From NCBI RefSeq assembly GCF_900109565.1, contig NZ_FNZZ01000008.1, positions 48,352-112,351 of the forward strand: a DNA stretch of 64,000 bases. Direction: 5' to 3'. The notes beneath the pieces are model-generated. The model was not told the DNA's origin. It did not search any database and worked only from the letters and a program-made list of their open reading frames with translations. This DNA comes from Sphingomonas palmae. Lineage in GTDB: Bacteria; Pseudomonadota; Alphaproteobacteria; Sphingomonadales; Sphingomonadaceae. Positions 48,901 to 57,109 of the stretch are shown here, in pieces. The stretch's first letter is position 1. Each line of letters opens with the position of its first letter. The translations under genes were made by a program, and so were the position numbers.

Positions 48901-49059
48901 ATCTAGCCGGAGCGCGCCCGCGTCCGCCGACACGCGCGCAGTGACGCCATCCGACGCCGAGGACTGCCAAGCCGCCACGCTGTCGAAGCGGTCAAGCACC
49001 CGCACCGGCGCTGGCGCGGCAACGACCGCTGCGGTCGCGAGCAGCGCGGCCGCGATCAC
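46000..49059 (-). CDS. Large secreted discoidin-domain glycoside-hydrolase-like protein
   Basis: 1019 residues from GTG overlapping the previous stop (GTGA). Signal peptide MIAAALLATAAVVAAPA. Residues about 20-170 form a beta-sandwich (FVLTLRVRGTANVTDLQIKF), about 190-285 a coagulation-factor-5/8-type domain (LGAVREIGGLTLHWGKRYAA), then a large beta domain. From about 560 comes a six-hairpin toroid with YDRSWIRDGAMMGDTLLRLG, NDSQGEYIHLVTQLYRYTGD, SHEGYSAKPQYSLWDDFWGL and PHAWVASDF. Candidate catalytic acids are the Asp of WIRDG and the Glu of SHEGY. Likely periplasmic, working with the GH144 enzyme. Exact activity unknown. Confidence 0.75.
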   Translation of the reverse strand: MIAAALLATAAVVAAPAPVRVLDRFDSVAAWQSSASDGVTARVSADAGALRLDYDFARVSGYAVARRPLVIDWPANFVLTLRVRGTANVTDLQIKFSDASGYNVWWVPYPSFRPSAEWQTLRIRPRDVEFAWGPSADKALRRTAAVEVVVVRGRDGGAGHVEVDDLQLQLLLPPAPPAAPVASDRRALDGRQGTAADLARPLVIDLGAVREIGGLTLHWGKRYAARYRVDTSDDRRVWRTIRRVDQGDGGDDPLPLPGTETRYLRLTADKGAKVELAEVEVMPRAWSATPNATIAALARAAPRGAYPRGFTEQSYWTLVASDGGAVSGLIGEDGAIEVAKGAFSIEPFVVDGARTVGWADVRATQRLEDGYLPLPHVAWAGDGWTLDTALVADQATLRLLARYRLTNTGTSPRTLTLALAVRPFQVNPPAQFLSQQGGVSPIERIAWNGSALAVTSAPAIAGDAAVTRRVTPLTRPDAVVARPFDQGALATPAAATGTASVTDPALLASGTMRWTVTLAPGASADVPLAIDDAAPADRTAFDRAITQTAAYWRNTLGNVTITVPPAKQAVADTIRTALAHVLMSRDGAAFKPGTRSYDRSWIRDGAMMGDTLLRLGHAAPVRAFADWYGTKLFDNGKVPCCVDARGPDPVPENDSQGEYIHLVTQLYRYTGDRAALQRNWPRLDAARRYMEAQRQSERTPANLTPERRMLYGLLPPSISHEGYSAKPQYSLWDDFWGLTGYKDAAYAARVLGRAEAGTIAAQRDQFAGDIHAAIDAAARHWRIDYIPGATSMGDFDATSTTMALDPAGEQDRLNPQLLRRTFERQYDRVMTRGAPGATWSDYTPYELRNVSALVRLGEGGHANDLLDAYMADRRPAAWNGWAEVVGRRPREIRFIGDMPHAWVASDFIRSALDLFAYEDVGRDKLVLAAGLTPDWLAGPGVEVRSLRTRYGTVNLRMRADAGGLVATISGDAAPPGGFVLTWPLAGKPGAATVNGRRLVACDGVVHLLAGTSTIVWPVS

Positions 49060-50480
49060 GCCAGCCAGCCCCCGGTGAAGCCCGCGCGCTCCAGTCCGCG
49101 GCGGATGTGCGGGTTGCGCCTGAGCGTCTGCCAGACGAGCCCGGTGCGCGCGTTCTCGATCCCGATCAGGATGGGCCCCTGATCGATCCCGAGATAATCG
49201 CCGTCGACCCAGCCGACGCCGGGGACGACACGACCGTGCTTCAATGGCGCCGCAGCGTCGGTCAGCGTCGGGTTGAAGGAGTCGAGGAAACCGTAGCGCG
49301 TGTAGATGCCGCGGCCGTAGCGCGCGTGCATCGCCTGAACCGCGCGGGTCGCGAGCTCGGGCTCGAACGCGATCGACGCCGCGGCCGCGGTCGGCGCGAT
49401 CGTACCGTCGTCGCGGTCACCGGGACCGCGCGCGGAATAGCTGAAGAACTCGCGCTGCCGCCCGTCGATCGTACGGGTGAAGTCGCCCGGCCCGTCGCAC
49501 GCGGTCAACCCCCAGACGTCGGCGCCGTAGCCCGCCCAATCGCCCGGATTGGCGATCGCGTAATCGCGCTGTGCACGCACCGCGCGCCGGCTGTTCTCGA
49601 AATAATCGATGCCGCGCCGCGCCATGTAGGCGTCGCGGATGCCGCGGAAATCGATGAAGCAATGGCTGTACTGGTGGATGAACAGCGGCGGGAATTGCAG
49701 GTGCGGCTCACCGCCGTGAGCGTTGCCCCATTGCGCGTCGAAGCGGTCGCTCCACGCGGTCCAGGTCGCGGGCGGCAGCGCGTGCGTCGGCGAGCCGAGC
49801 GCCAGCACGTAGAGCAGCAGCCCCTCGTTGTAGATGTTCCAGTCGCTGGTGATGAACCCGCTCTCGGGATGCCAGCCCATCGACAGGAAGGGTTTGCGCG
49901 GCGTGATCCACGTCCACTCGACCGCGCGGTAGAGTTGGTCGGCGAGCCGGCGGATCTCCGCCTCGGGCGCGTCTTCGCGGTCGAACCACGATTGCGCGAA
50001 CAGCACGCCGCCCATCAGCAATGCAGTGTCGATCGTCGACAATTCGGTGCGGCCGAAACGGTGCCCGCGTGCCATGTCGAGGAAATGGTAGAACAGCCCG
50101 TGGTGCCCGGCAGTGCCTGTCGCTGCTGGTCCCTGCGGCGCGCGCGCGAAGAAGCGCAGCGTGGCGAGCGTGCGGTCGCGCGCCTGCTCGCGCTTGATCC
50201 AGCCGTTCGCGACGCCGATCGGGTAGGCGGTCAGCGCGAATCCGACCGCCGCGATTGAGGCGAAGGAGGGCGTGGGCCAGCGATCAGGCGCGAGGCCGGT
50301 CGCGGGGTCGGTCGTGTCCCAGAAATAGCGAAACGTGCGCTGCTGCAGGTCACGCACCAGCACGTCGGACGCGGGTGTAGCGGTTGAGGCGGGAAGCGTC
50401 GCGCACCCGCCCAGCACCCCAGTGCTCATCGCAGCGAAGCCGAGCGCTCCCCCGCCCAGCATCTGCCTGCGATCGATCAT
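49056..50480 (-). CDS. GH144-type beta-1,2-glucanase (glucoamylase-like), Tat lipoprotein
   Basis: 474 residues from Met at 50480, chosen because it gives a twin-arginine start MIDRRQMLGGGALGF and lipobox LGGC; the frame is open to 50519. The body RTFRYFWDTTDPATGLAPDRWP, SIAAVGFALTAYPIGVANGW, SMGWHPESGFITSDWNIYNEGLLLYVLALGSPTHAL and GYGADVWGLTACDGP matches the glucoamylase-annotated family now classed as GH144, whose characterised members are endo-beta-1,2-glucanases. Assignment of activity is by family. In an operon after the TonB receptor. Confidence 0.85.
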   Translation of the reverse strand: MIDRRQMLGGGALGFAAMSTGVLGGCATLPASTATPASDVLVRDLQQRTFRYFWDTTDPATGLAPDRWPTPSFASIAAVGFALTAYPIGVANGWIKREQARDRTLATLRFFARAPQGPAATGTAGHHGLFYHFLDMARGHRFGRTELSTIDTALLMGGVLFAQSWFDREDAPEAEIRRLADQLYRAVEWTWITPRKPFLSMGWHPESGFITSDWNIYNEGLLLYVLALGSPTHALPPATWTAWSDRFDAQWGNAHGGEPHLQFPPLFIHQYSHCFIDFRGIRDAYMARRGIDYFENSRRAVRAQRDYAIANPGDWAGYGADVWGLTACDGPGDFTRTIDGRQREFFSYSARGPGDRDDGTIAPTAAAASIAFEPELATRAVQAMHARYGRGIYTRYGFLDSFNPTLTDAAAPLKHGRVVPGVGWVDGDYLGIDQGPILIGIENARTGLVWQTLRRNPHIRRGLERAGFTGGWLA

Positions 50481-50539
50481 ATCCTGTCTCACTCGAATAA
50501 ACACGCGAGGCAGCGGCACGTCGCTGCCCCGCGCTGGCG

Positions 50540-53500
50540 TCAGAAGGAGAAGCCTGCCGACAGCTTCACCGTGCGCGGCGGATTGCCGCCTACCGAGTAA
50601 CCGACCTGCTGGCGGAAGGTACTGCTCAGCGGGCTGTTGTCGAAATCGACGTAGTTGCGGTCGTTCATCACGTTGATGACGTCCAATCGCAGCCGCACGC
50701 GCGCCTGGTCGTTGACGAAGCCGATAGGGATGTACTTGGTCACCGCGAGGTCGAGCTGGCGCCGACCCCAGCGGTCGCCGTTACCCTCGGTCAGGCTGCC
50801 GACGATGATGCGCTCGAACGGCTGCGACAGGTCGAGGAACGCCTTCTGATACGCCGGCGATTCAATCTGGAACTTGCCCGACAGCGTGACGCCGATCGGC
50901 AGGTCGACGCTGCCCGCCGTCACGAACCGGTGCCGCGGCACACCCGAGGAGCGCAATGTCGGGTAATCGTCGAGTGAGGCGTAATCGAGCGAGTAGACCT
51001 CGCCGAACTGCCGGTTCTCCTCTGCCTGGGTATAGGTGTAGGTCGCGTCGATGCTCCACGGTGAGGCCGCCGTATAGGGCTTGGTCAGCTTGAAATAGGC
51101 CGCGTCCGAGTTGGTCTTGAGCCCGTTGGTGCCCAGAATCAGGTTGCCGTAGCCGTTCGGCGTGAAGCTCCACGGGTTCTGCGGCACGTCGGTCGGATCG
51201 GCGGGATTGTTGAAGAAGAACGACCCGTCGGGGCGGCGATTGCCGAGCAGGAAGGCGAAGCCGTCGCGGCTCTGGATGTGGGTGTAGCCGACCTCGAGCT
51301 CGAGCGCGGCGAAGCGCCCGCGCAGGCCTAAGCTAAACTGGTCCGAGTACGGCACCTTCAGGTCGTTGTTCATGAAGATCAGCTCGCGCCCACCGCCGAC
51401 CGCGGTGTTGAGCAGGCTCTGGCGTCCTTCGGCGGTCAGGTAGGCCGGGTTCCACTGGATGCAGGTGGTCGGGTTGGCGACCGGGTCGCACGGGTTCAGC
51501 GAATCGTTGCCGATGAAGTTGAACGTCCGCGTCTGGAACGCGCCCTGCGAGAGCTCCTGCTGGAGGAAGTCGAACTGGTTGCGGTCGTACGAGCGGCCGT
51601 AGCCACCGAACATCGAGAAGCGACCCGCCTCGTCGAAGCGGTAGGTGAAGCCCAGCCGCGGCTGGAACGCGCCGGTGAACGCCTTCCGCTCACGCCCGGT
51701 CGAGATGTAGTCGCTGATCGAGTAGTTCGCGTTCGCGAGATTGGGGTAGTTGGCGGCCGACACCGCGTTCACGATCTCCGCCGGCGTCTGATAATCGAGG
51801 TAGCTAGGCGTCCGCTCGTAATCCCAGCGCAAACCGAGGTTGAGCGTCAGACGGTCGGTCACGTCCCAGTCGTCCTGCGCGTAGAGGCCGAGCTGGAAGT
51901 TGTTTGACTGGATCAGCGCGTTGCCCGATGCGCCCACCGCGCCGAATTGCAGGCGATAGGGCTGCGTGTCGTTGAAGCCGGTCTGGCTGAACGCGTTGAC
52001 GTCGTAGGTGTAGAGCGGGTTGGTGAGGTTCTGCTGCAATGAGCGCAGCTTCACGAACTTGGTCTTGAAGCCGACCTTGATCGTGTGACCTTCGAAGCCG
52101 GTCCAGGTGAAGTCGTCCTGGACGGTCCAGCCCTTCTGCCCCTTGTCCTGGAAATTGGTGCCGGCGCCGAATTGCAGCAGGTCGGTGCGCACGGTCGACA
52201 CCGCGCCGTTCGCGCCGGTCGAGCGCTGCGTCGCCTGGAACAGCGTCGCATTGCCGTTGACCGCGGGCTGCGGGCTCCACGACGCGTCCTCGTAGGATAC
52301 GCGCGCGTCGTTGATCCAGTTATCGGCGGTGTGCTGCCAACGCAGCAGGGCGCGGATGTCCTCGACCTTGTTGAGCGTCGCGCCCGACGGCGCGAGGATG
52401 CCGGTGCCGTTCTGCAACCCGCTCTCGTCGCGGTACTTGCCCGATAGCTCGATCAGGTCGCGGTCGGTCGGCACGATGTCGATCTTGCCGAAGTACAGGT
52501 CTTCCTTGAACGAGTTGGAGAAGGTGCCGAAATTGTCCTGGTATTGCGACGGCAGCAGCGAGGTCGACAGGCCGTTGCCCGGGCGCACGTCGTACGGGTT
52601 GCTCAGCCGCTTGCCTTCGTAGCTGGCGAAGAAATGCATCTTGTCCTTGATGATCGGCCCGCCGAGCGCCCCGCCGAACTGCTTCTGCGTCGTCTCGACC
52701 TTGTCGATCAGCGTCGGAAAGATTTCGCTCGGGCGGCGATCGCGCAGGGACTGGTCGGTGTAGTCGAAGAAGCCCTCGCCGTGGAACTCGTTGGTGCCCG
52801 ACTTGGTAATCGCGGTGATCGCGACCGAGCTGACCTGGTCGAACTCCGCCTTGTAGTTCGACGACAGCACCTGATACTCGCCGATCGCGAGCTGCGGAAA
52901 CGGGTTGCCCTGCGAGCTGTCCTGGCCGGTAATACCGCTTTTGAGCACGTAATCCTTCTGGCTGACGCCGTCGATGAACACGTTGACGGTGCGGCTGTCC
53001 TGCGCACCGCCCTGGATGCGCGAATTGCCGCTCGCATCCTCGAGGAAACGGACACCGGGTGCGAGATCGGCGAAGGCGAGGAAGTTGCGGTTGTTCTGCG
53101 GCAGCTGCTCGATCAGCCGCGGCGTGATGTTGATGCCGACCTGTCCGCCCGACAACGAGCGGATGCGGCTGCCGGTCACGATGATGTCGCCGTCGCCCGC
53201 GGTCTCCGCGCCGGTCGAGGGCGTGCCCGCGGGCTCGGTGCCGGTCGCGCCACCCGCTTCGGGCTCGGCCGGGGTGGCGGGCGCCGTAGGAGCAGTGCTC
53301 AGGTCGAGGTCGAGCCCGGCGGTCTGGCCGACGCGCAGCGTGAAGGCGTCCGACTGGCGCACGCCGTTCTTCTGCCGGATCTCCAACTTGTAGGTGCCTG
53401 CGCGCAAGGAGGCGAAATTGTAGCTGCCGTCGGCGCCGGCGGGCACGGTGCGGCGGATGCCGGTCGCAACCTCGACCGCGCTTACCTCCACCACCGGATT

Positions 53501-53635
53501 GTCGGCCGGCGCGGTGATCGTACCGCGTAAAGATGCCTGACCCACCTGCGCGCTCGCGGTCGTGGGCACCATCACCGCGCCGCCAGCCAGCGCGGTCGCC
53601 GCGGCAAAGGCGGCGCGCAACATCGTCTTGTTCAT
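50540..53635 (-). CDS. TonB-dependent receptor with carboxypeptidase-like N-terminal domain
   Basis: 1031 residues, outer-membrane importer of the Oar/CarboxypepD_reg type common in glycan utilisation loci. Signal peptide ending ASAQ, regulatory beta domain (residues about 32-110, VGQASLRGTITAPADNP), a Pro/Ala/Glu/Thr linker, TonB box DIIVTGSR near 150, plug NITPRLIEQLPQNNRNFLAFADL, then barrel ending VKLSAGFSF. ATG overlaps the LacI stop (ATGA), so regulator and transporter are co-translated. Ligand inferred to be beta-1,2-gluco-oligosaccharides. Confidence 0.93.
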   Translation of the reverse strand: MNKTMLRAAFAAATALAGGAVMVPTTASAQVGQASLRGTITAPADNPVVEVSAVEVATGIRRTVPAGADGSYNFASLRAGTYKLEIRQKNGVRQSDAFTLRVGQTAGLDLDLSTAPTAPATPAEPEAGGATGTEPAGTPSTGAETAGDGDIIVTGSRIRSLSGGQVGINITPRLIEQLPQNNRNFLAFADLAPGVRFLEDASGNSRIQGGAQDSRTVNVFIDGVSQKDYVLKSGITGQDSSQGNPFPQLAIGEYQVLSSNYKAEFDQVSSVAITAITKSGTNEFHGEGFFDYTDQSLRDRRPSEIFPTLIDKVETTQKQFGGALGGPIIKDKMHFFASYEGKRLSNPYDVRPGNGLSTSLLPSQYQDNFGTFSNSFKEDLYFGKIDIVPTDRDLIELSGKYRDESGLQNGTGILAPSGATLNKVEDIRALLRWQHTADNWINDARVSYEDASWSPQPAVNGNATLFQATQRSTGANGAVSTVRTDLLQFGAGTNFQDKGQKGWTVQDDFTWTGFEGHTIKVGFKTKFVKLRSLQQNLTNPLYTYDVNAFSQTGFNDTQPYRLQFGAVGASGNALIQSNNFQLGLYAQDDWDVTDRLTLNLGLRWDYERTPSYLDYQTPAEIVNAVSAANYPNLANANYSISDYISTGRERKAFTGAFQPRLGFTYRFDEAGRFSMFGGYGRSYDRNQFDFLQQELSQGAFQTRTFNFIGNDSLNPCDPVANPTTCIQWNPAYLTAEGRQSLLNTAVGGGRELIFMNNDLKVPYSDQFSLGLRGRFAALELEVGYTHIQSRDGFAFLLGNRRPDGSFFFNNPADPTDVPQNPWSFTPNGYGNLILGTNGLKTNSDAAYFKLTKPYTAASPWSIDATYTYTQAEENRQFGEVYSLDYASLDDYPTLRSSGVPRHRFVTAGSVDLPIGVTLSGKFQIESPAYQKAFLDLSQPFERIIVGSLTEGNGDRWGRRQLDLAVTKYIPIGFVNDQARVRLRLDVINVMNDRNYVDFDNSPLSSTFRQQVGYSVGGNPPRTVKLSAGFSF

Positions 53636-54711
53636 GCTTCTTCCCTGTGTGCCCGGTCTGCCGGGATCGTGTTGATTATCGAACTGGTGGATTGGCGCGC
53701 GACGAGGACGGGCACGCGCCGTTCGGACGCGCCGTCATCGTCGCCGGCGATGACCTGGGCGAGCCGCGCAACCGCGCTGCCCCCGAAATCGGCGATGTCG
53801 ATGCTCAAGGTGGTGAGCGCGGGCGAGATCAAGGCGGCGAGCGGAATGTCGTCGAACCCGGCGATTGCGACCCGCTCGGGGACCGCAACGCCCGCCTCGC
53901 GCAGTGCCATCATCGCGCCGATCGCCATCATGTCGTTGGCAGCGAAGATCGCGTCGAACGCCACGCCCTTGGTCAGCAGTGTCGCGACCGCGCGCGTGCC
54001 TGATCCCTGGTCGAAGTCGCCGGGCAGGACGCGCAACTCGATACCGGCGCGCGCGCACGCGGTCCGTGCGCCGCGCAGGCGCTCCTCGGCATCGACGTTA
54101 CCGGCTGGACCCGCGACATGGACAATCGCGCGGCGCCCGCTCGCGATCAGGTGATCGACCATCGCCTCCGCGCCCGCGGCGTTGTCGATCCTGAGCGACG
54201 CGCGCGCGTCAGCGGCGCAATTGAGCAGCACGACGGGCATGCCGGTGGGCAGGTGAGGCAGCAGTTCATCGGCGGGCAGGTGCGGCGCCATCAGCACCAG
54301 TCCGTCTACGCGACCGCGCATCGACTGGAGCGCCGCGACGCCGCGGGTCGCATCGTCGTGCATCACCATCAGCATCAGGTGCAGCCCGCGCACCCGCGCC
54401 TCGCCGTCCATGCCGCGCAGCAGCTCGGAATAGAATTCGCCGTGCAGGTCGGGCAGCACCACGCCGATCGCGCCCGAGCGCGCGAGGCTGAGGTTGCGCG
54501 CGCCCGCGTGCGGCACGTAGCCGAGCCGTGCGGCGACCTCCTCGACATGGCGGCGCATCTCGGGACGAACGGTGCCCAGACCGTTCAGCGCGCGCGATAC
54601 CGACGCGACCGACACGCCGGCTTCGCGCGCGACGTCGCGGATCGTGGCATTCGTGTTCGGCGCACCGCTCAAGCTGCATCCCCTCCAACGAGCGGCGAGC
54701 TTCCGGCTCAT
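53632..54711 (-). CDS. LacI-family transcriptional regulator
   Basis: 359 residues from Met at 54711; an upstream GTG at 54744 would place the operator inside the gene. N-terminal HTH NATIRDVAREAGVSVASVSRALNG with hinge helix GYVPHAGARNLSLA, and a periplasmic-binding-type effector domain (IGVVLPDLHGEFYSELLRGMD, AIFAANDMMAIGAMMALREAG, VAIAGFDDIPLAALISPALT). Probably represses the glycan operon and itself until a sugar binds. A palindromic operator lies 12 bases upstream. Confidence 0.93.
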   Translation of the reverse strand: MSRKLAARWRGCSLSGAPNTNATIRDVAREAGVSVASVSRALNGLGTVRPEMRRHVEEVAARLGYVPHAGARNLSLARSGAIGVVLPDLHGEFYSELLRGMDGEARVRGLHLMLMVMHDDATRGVAALQSMRGRVDGLVLMAPHLPADELLPHLPTGMPVVLLNCAADARASLRIDNAAGAEAMVDHLIASGRRAIVHVAGPAGNVDAEERLRGARTACARAGIELRVLPGDFDQGSGTRAVATLLTKGVAFDAIFAANDMMAIGAMMALREAGVAVPERVAIAGFDDIPLAALISPALTTLSIDIADFGGSAVARLAQVIAGDDDGASERRVPVLVARQSTSSIINTIPADRAHREEA

Positions 54712-54722
54712 CCAACCCTTGC

Positions 54723-54736
54723 TGTAACCGGTTACA
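54723..54736. promoter_or_regulatory. LacI-type operator
   Basis: TGTAACCGGTTACA is a perfect 14-bp palindrome with central CCGG, matching LacI/GalR-family sites with a central CG. It lies between the divergent LacI-receptor-hydrolase operon and the GH3 gene, so one site could control both. Confidence 0.75.
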
Positions 54737-54817
54737 TCGATCACACGGACGGTTCAACAACCTTGTTTAAAGCTGGGTGCGCGGCGATGACGCGAGACCT
54801 TGGGTGAGGAAGAACGA

Positions 54818-57109
54818 ATGACGATGGCGACGATGCCGAGGCGCACGGTGCTGATGGGGGTCGGTATGGCCGCGGCCTGGGCGGCGAGCCCGGCGCGCGC
54901 GCTGCTGGCGCAGGCGGCCGCCAGGACGACGACGCTGCCACCCGCGGTCGAGGCGCTGATTGCGCAGATGACGGTCGAGGAAAAGGCGGGGCAGGTGACG
55001 TTGATGGCCGCGGCCTGGGCCGGAGGTGCTGCGACCGCGCTCAACCCCGCGGGCGCGGCGTCGAGCTTCGAGGGGCAATTGGCGGAGGTCCGCGCCGGGC
55101 GGCTGGGCGGCGTGTTCAACGGCAACGGCGCGGTGATGGCCAGGCGGATGCAGACGGTCGCGATGCGCGAGGCGCGGCTGAAGATCCCGCTGATCTTCGC
55201 GGCCGACGTGATTCATGGCTTACGCACCGTCTTTCCCGTGCCGCTCGCCGAGGCCGCCAGCTTCGATCCCGAGCTCGCGCGCCGTACCGCGCGCGCGGCG
55301 GGCGCGGAGGCGGCCGCATCGGGGATCGACTGGACCTTCGCACCGATGGTCGATGTCGCGCGCGACGCGCGCTGGGGCCGGGGTGTGGAGGGCGCGGGCG
55401 AGGACGTGCTGCTCGGCCGGGTGATGGCGGCCGCGCGCGTGCGCGGGTTCCAGGGCGACCGCGGGCTCGCCGCGCCCGACGCGGTCGCCGCCTGCGCCAA
55501 GCATTTCGCCGCCTACGGCGCGGGCGAGGGGGGCCTCGACTACAACAGCGTCGACGTGTCCGAGCGGACGCTGCGCGAGGTCTATTTCCCGCCGTTCGAG
55601 AGCGCGTTTGCCGCGGGGGCGCCGACGACGATGGCCTCGTTCAACGAGATCGCCGGCGTCCCCGCGACCGCCAACGAGTGGCTGTTGACCGAGGTTCTGC
55701 GCCGCGAATGGGGTTTCGACGGGCTGGTCGTGTCCGATTATACCGGCGACGAGGAGCTGATCGCGCACGGCTTCGCCGCGGACGCGCGCGAGGCGACCAG
55801 GCTCGCCTTCATGGCAGGCGTCGACATGAGCATGCAGAGCGCCTTCTACATCAAGCATCTGCCGGGTCTCGTCGCCGCGGGCGAGGTACCGATGGCGCGG
55901 CTCGACCAGGCGGTGCGCCGCGTGCTGGCGCTCAAGGTACAGCTCGGGCTATTCGACGATCCTTTCCGCCGCATCGATTCCAAGCGCGAGAAGGCCCGCG
56001 TCCGCACGCCCGCGACGCTCGCGCTCGCGCAGGAAGCGGGCGCGCGCTCGATCGTGATGCTCAAGAACGATGGCGTCCTGCCGCTGCCGACGACGGGCAA
56101 GAAGATCGCGCTAATCGGCCCGTTCGCGGGTGGGCAGCACGATCTGATCGGGCCGTGGAACGTCTACGGCACCGACGCCGAGGCGGTCGATCTCGAGATG
56201 GGCGTGCGCGCGATCGTGCGCGATGCCGCCTCGGTTAGCGTCACCGCGGGCAGCGGCATCGACGACGCGCTACCCGGCGGGATTGATGCCGCGGTCGTCG
56301 CGGCGCGCGCGGCCGACGTCGTCGTGCTCGCGATCGGCGAGAGCCAGCGCATGTCCGGCGAGGCGCAGTCGCGCGTCGACGTGGTGGTGCCGGCAGCCCA
56401 AGTCGCACTCGCCCAGGCGGTCGCGGCGACGGGCAAGCCGGTCGTCGTGCTGCTGCGCACCGGCCGCGCGCTGGCGCTCACCGAACCGGTGCTGGGCGCG
56501 TCGGCGATCCTCGTCACCTGGTTCCTGGGTTCGCGCGACGGCCCCGCGATCGCCGACGTGCTGTTCGGGCGTGTCGGCCCGTCGGCCAGGCTGCCGGTGT
56601 CCTTCCCCTACGCGACCGGGCAGGAGCCGTACCATTACGATCACAAGAGCACCGGGCGTCCCAACCCGCCGGGACCACTCGCCGAGTATAAGGCGCATTA
56701 CCGCGAGTTTCCCAATCAGGCGCGCTTCGCGTTCGGGCACGGGCTGACCTACGGCACGATCGACTATGCCGCGCTCGATCTGGGGTCGGCGCGGATGAGC
56801 GCGGACACGCCGCTCGTCGCACGCGCGACGATCCGCAATTCGGGCGCGCGCGCGGCCGAGGAGGTGGTGCAGCTCTACGTCCACGACGTGACCGCCAGCA
56901 TCACTCAGCCGGTCCGGTTGCTGAAGGCGTTCCAGCGCGTCTCGCTCGCACCCGGCGAGGCGAAGCAGGTCAGCTTCACGCTGCGCCGCGCCGACCTGCT
57001 GTTCGTCGGACAGGACCTCAAGCCCGTGGTTGAGCCCGGGCGCTTCCGCGTGTGGATCGCCCCCTCGGCTCAGGCGGACGGCGTGTCGGGCGAGTTCGTG
57101 CTCGCCTGA
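54818..57109 (+). CDS. GH3 beta-glucosidase
   Basis: 763 residues from ATG at 54818 with AGGAAGA upstream; the frame opens at TTG 54800. Signal peptide PRRTVLMGVGMAAAWAASPARA has a twin arginine. GH3 N-terminal barrel (FAADVIHGLRTVFPVPLAEAASFDP, HFAAYGAGEGGLDYNSVDVSE), nucleophile Asp307 in VVSDYTGDEE, the (alpha/beta)6 domain (GEDVLLGR; ARSIVMLKNDGVLPL), and a fibronectin-III-like end (VVQLYVHDVTASITQPVRLLK). Hydrolyses oligosaccharides in the periplasm to glucose. Divergent from lacI and sharing its operator. Overlaps the next gene end by 40 bases. Confidence 0.94.
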   Translation: MTMATMPRRTVLMGVGMAAAWAASPARALLAQAAARTTTLPPAVEALIAQMTVEEKAGQVTLMAAAWAGGAATALNPAGAASSFEGQLAEVRAGRLGGVFNGNGAVMARRMQTVAMREARLKIPLIFAADVIHGLRTVFPVPLAEAASFDPELARRTARAAGAEAAASGIDWTFAPMVDVARDARWGRGVEGAGEDVLLGRVMAAARVRGFQGDRGLAAPDAVAACAKHFAAYGAGEGGLDYNSVDVSERTLREVYFPPFESAFAAGAPTTMASFNEIAGVPATANEWLLTEVLRREWGFDGLVVSDYTGDEELIAHGFAADAREATRLAFMAGVDMSMQSAFYIKHLPGLVAAGEVPMARLDQAVRRVLALKVQLGLFDDPFRRIDSKREKARVRTPATLALAQEAGARSIVMLKNDGVLPLPTTGKKIALIGPFAGGQHDLIGPWNVYGTDAEAVDLEMGVRAIVRDAASVSVTAGSGIDDALPGGIDAAVVAARAADVVVLAIGESQRMSGEAQSRVDVVVPAAQVALAQAVAATGKPVVVLLRTGRALALTEPVLGASAILVTWFLGSRDGPAIADVLFGRVGPSARLPVSFPYATGQEPYHYDHKSTGRPNPPGPLAEYKAHYREFPNQARFAFGHGLTYGTIDYAALDLGSARMSADTPLVARATIRNSGARAAEEVVQLYVHDVTASITQPVRLLKAFQRVSLAPGEAKQVSFTLRRADLLFVGQDLKPVVEPGRFRVWIAPSAQADGVSGEFVLA

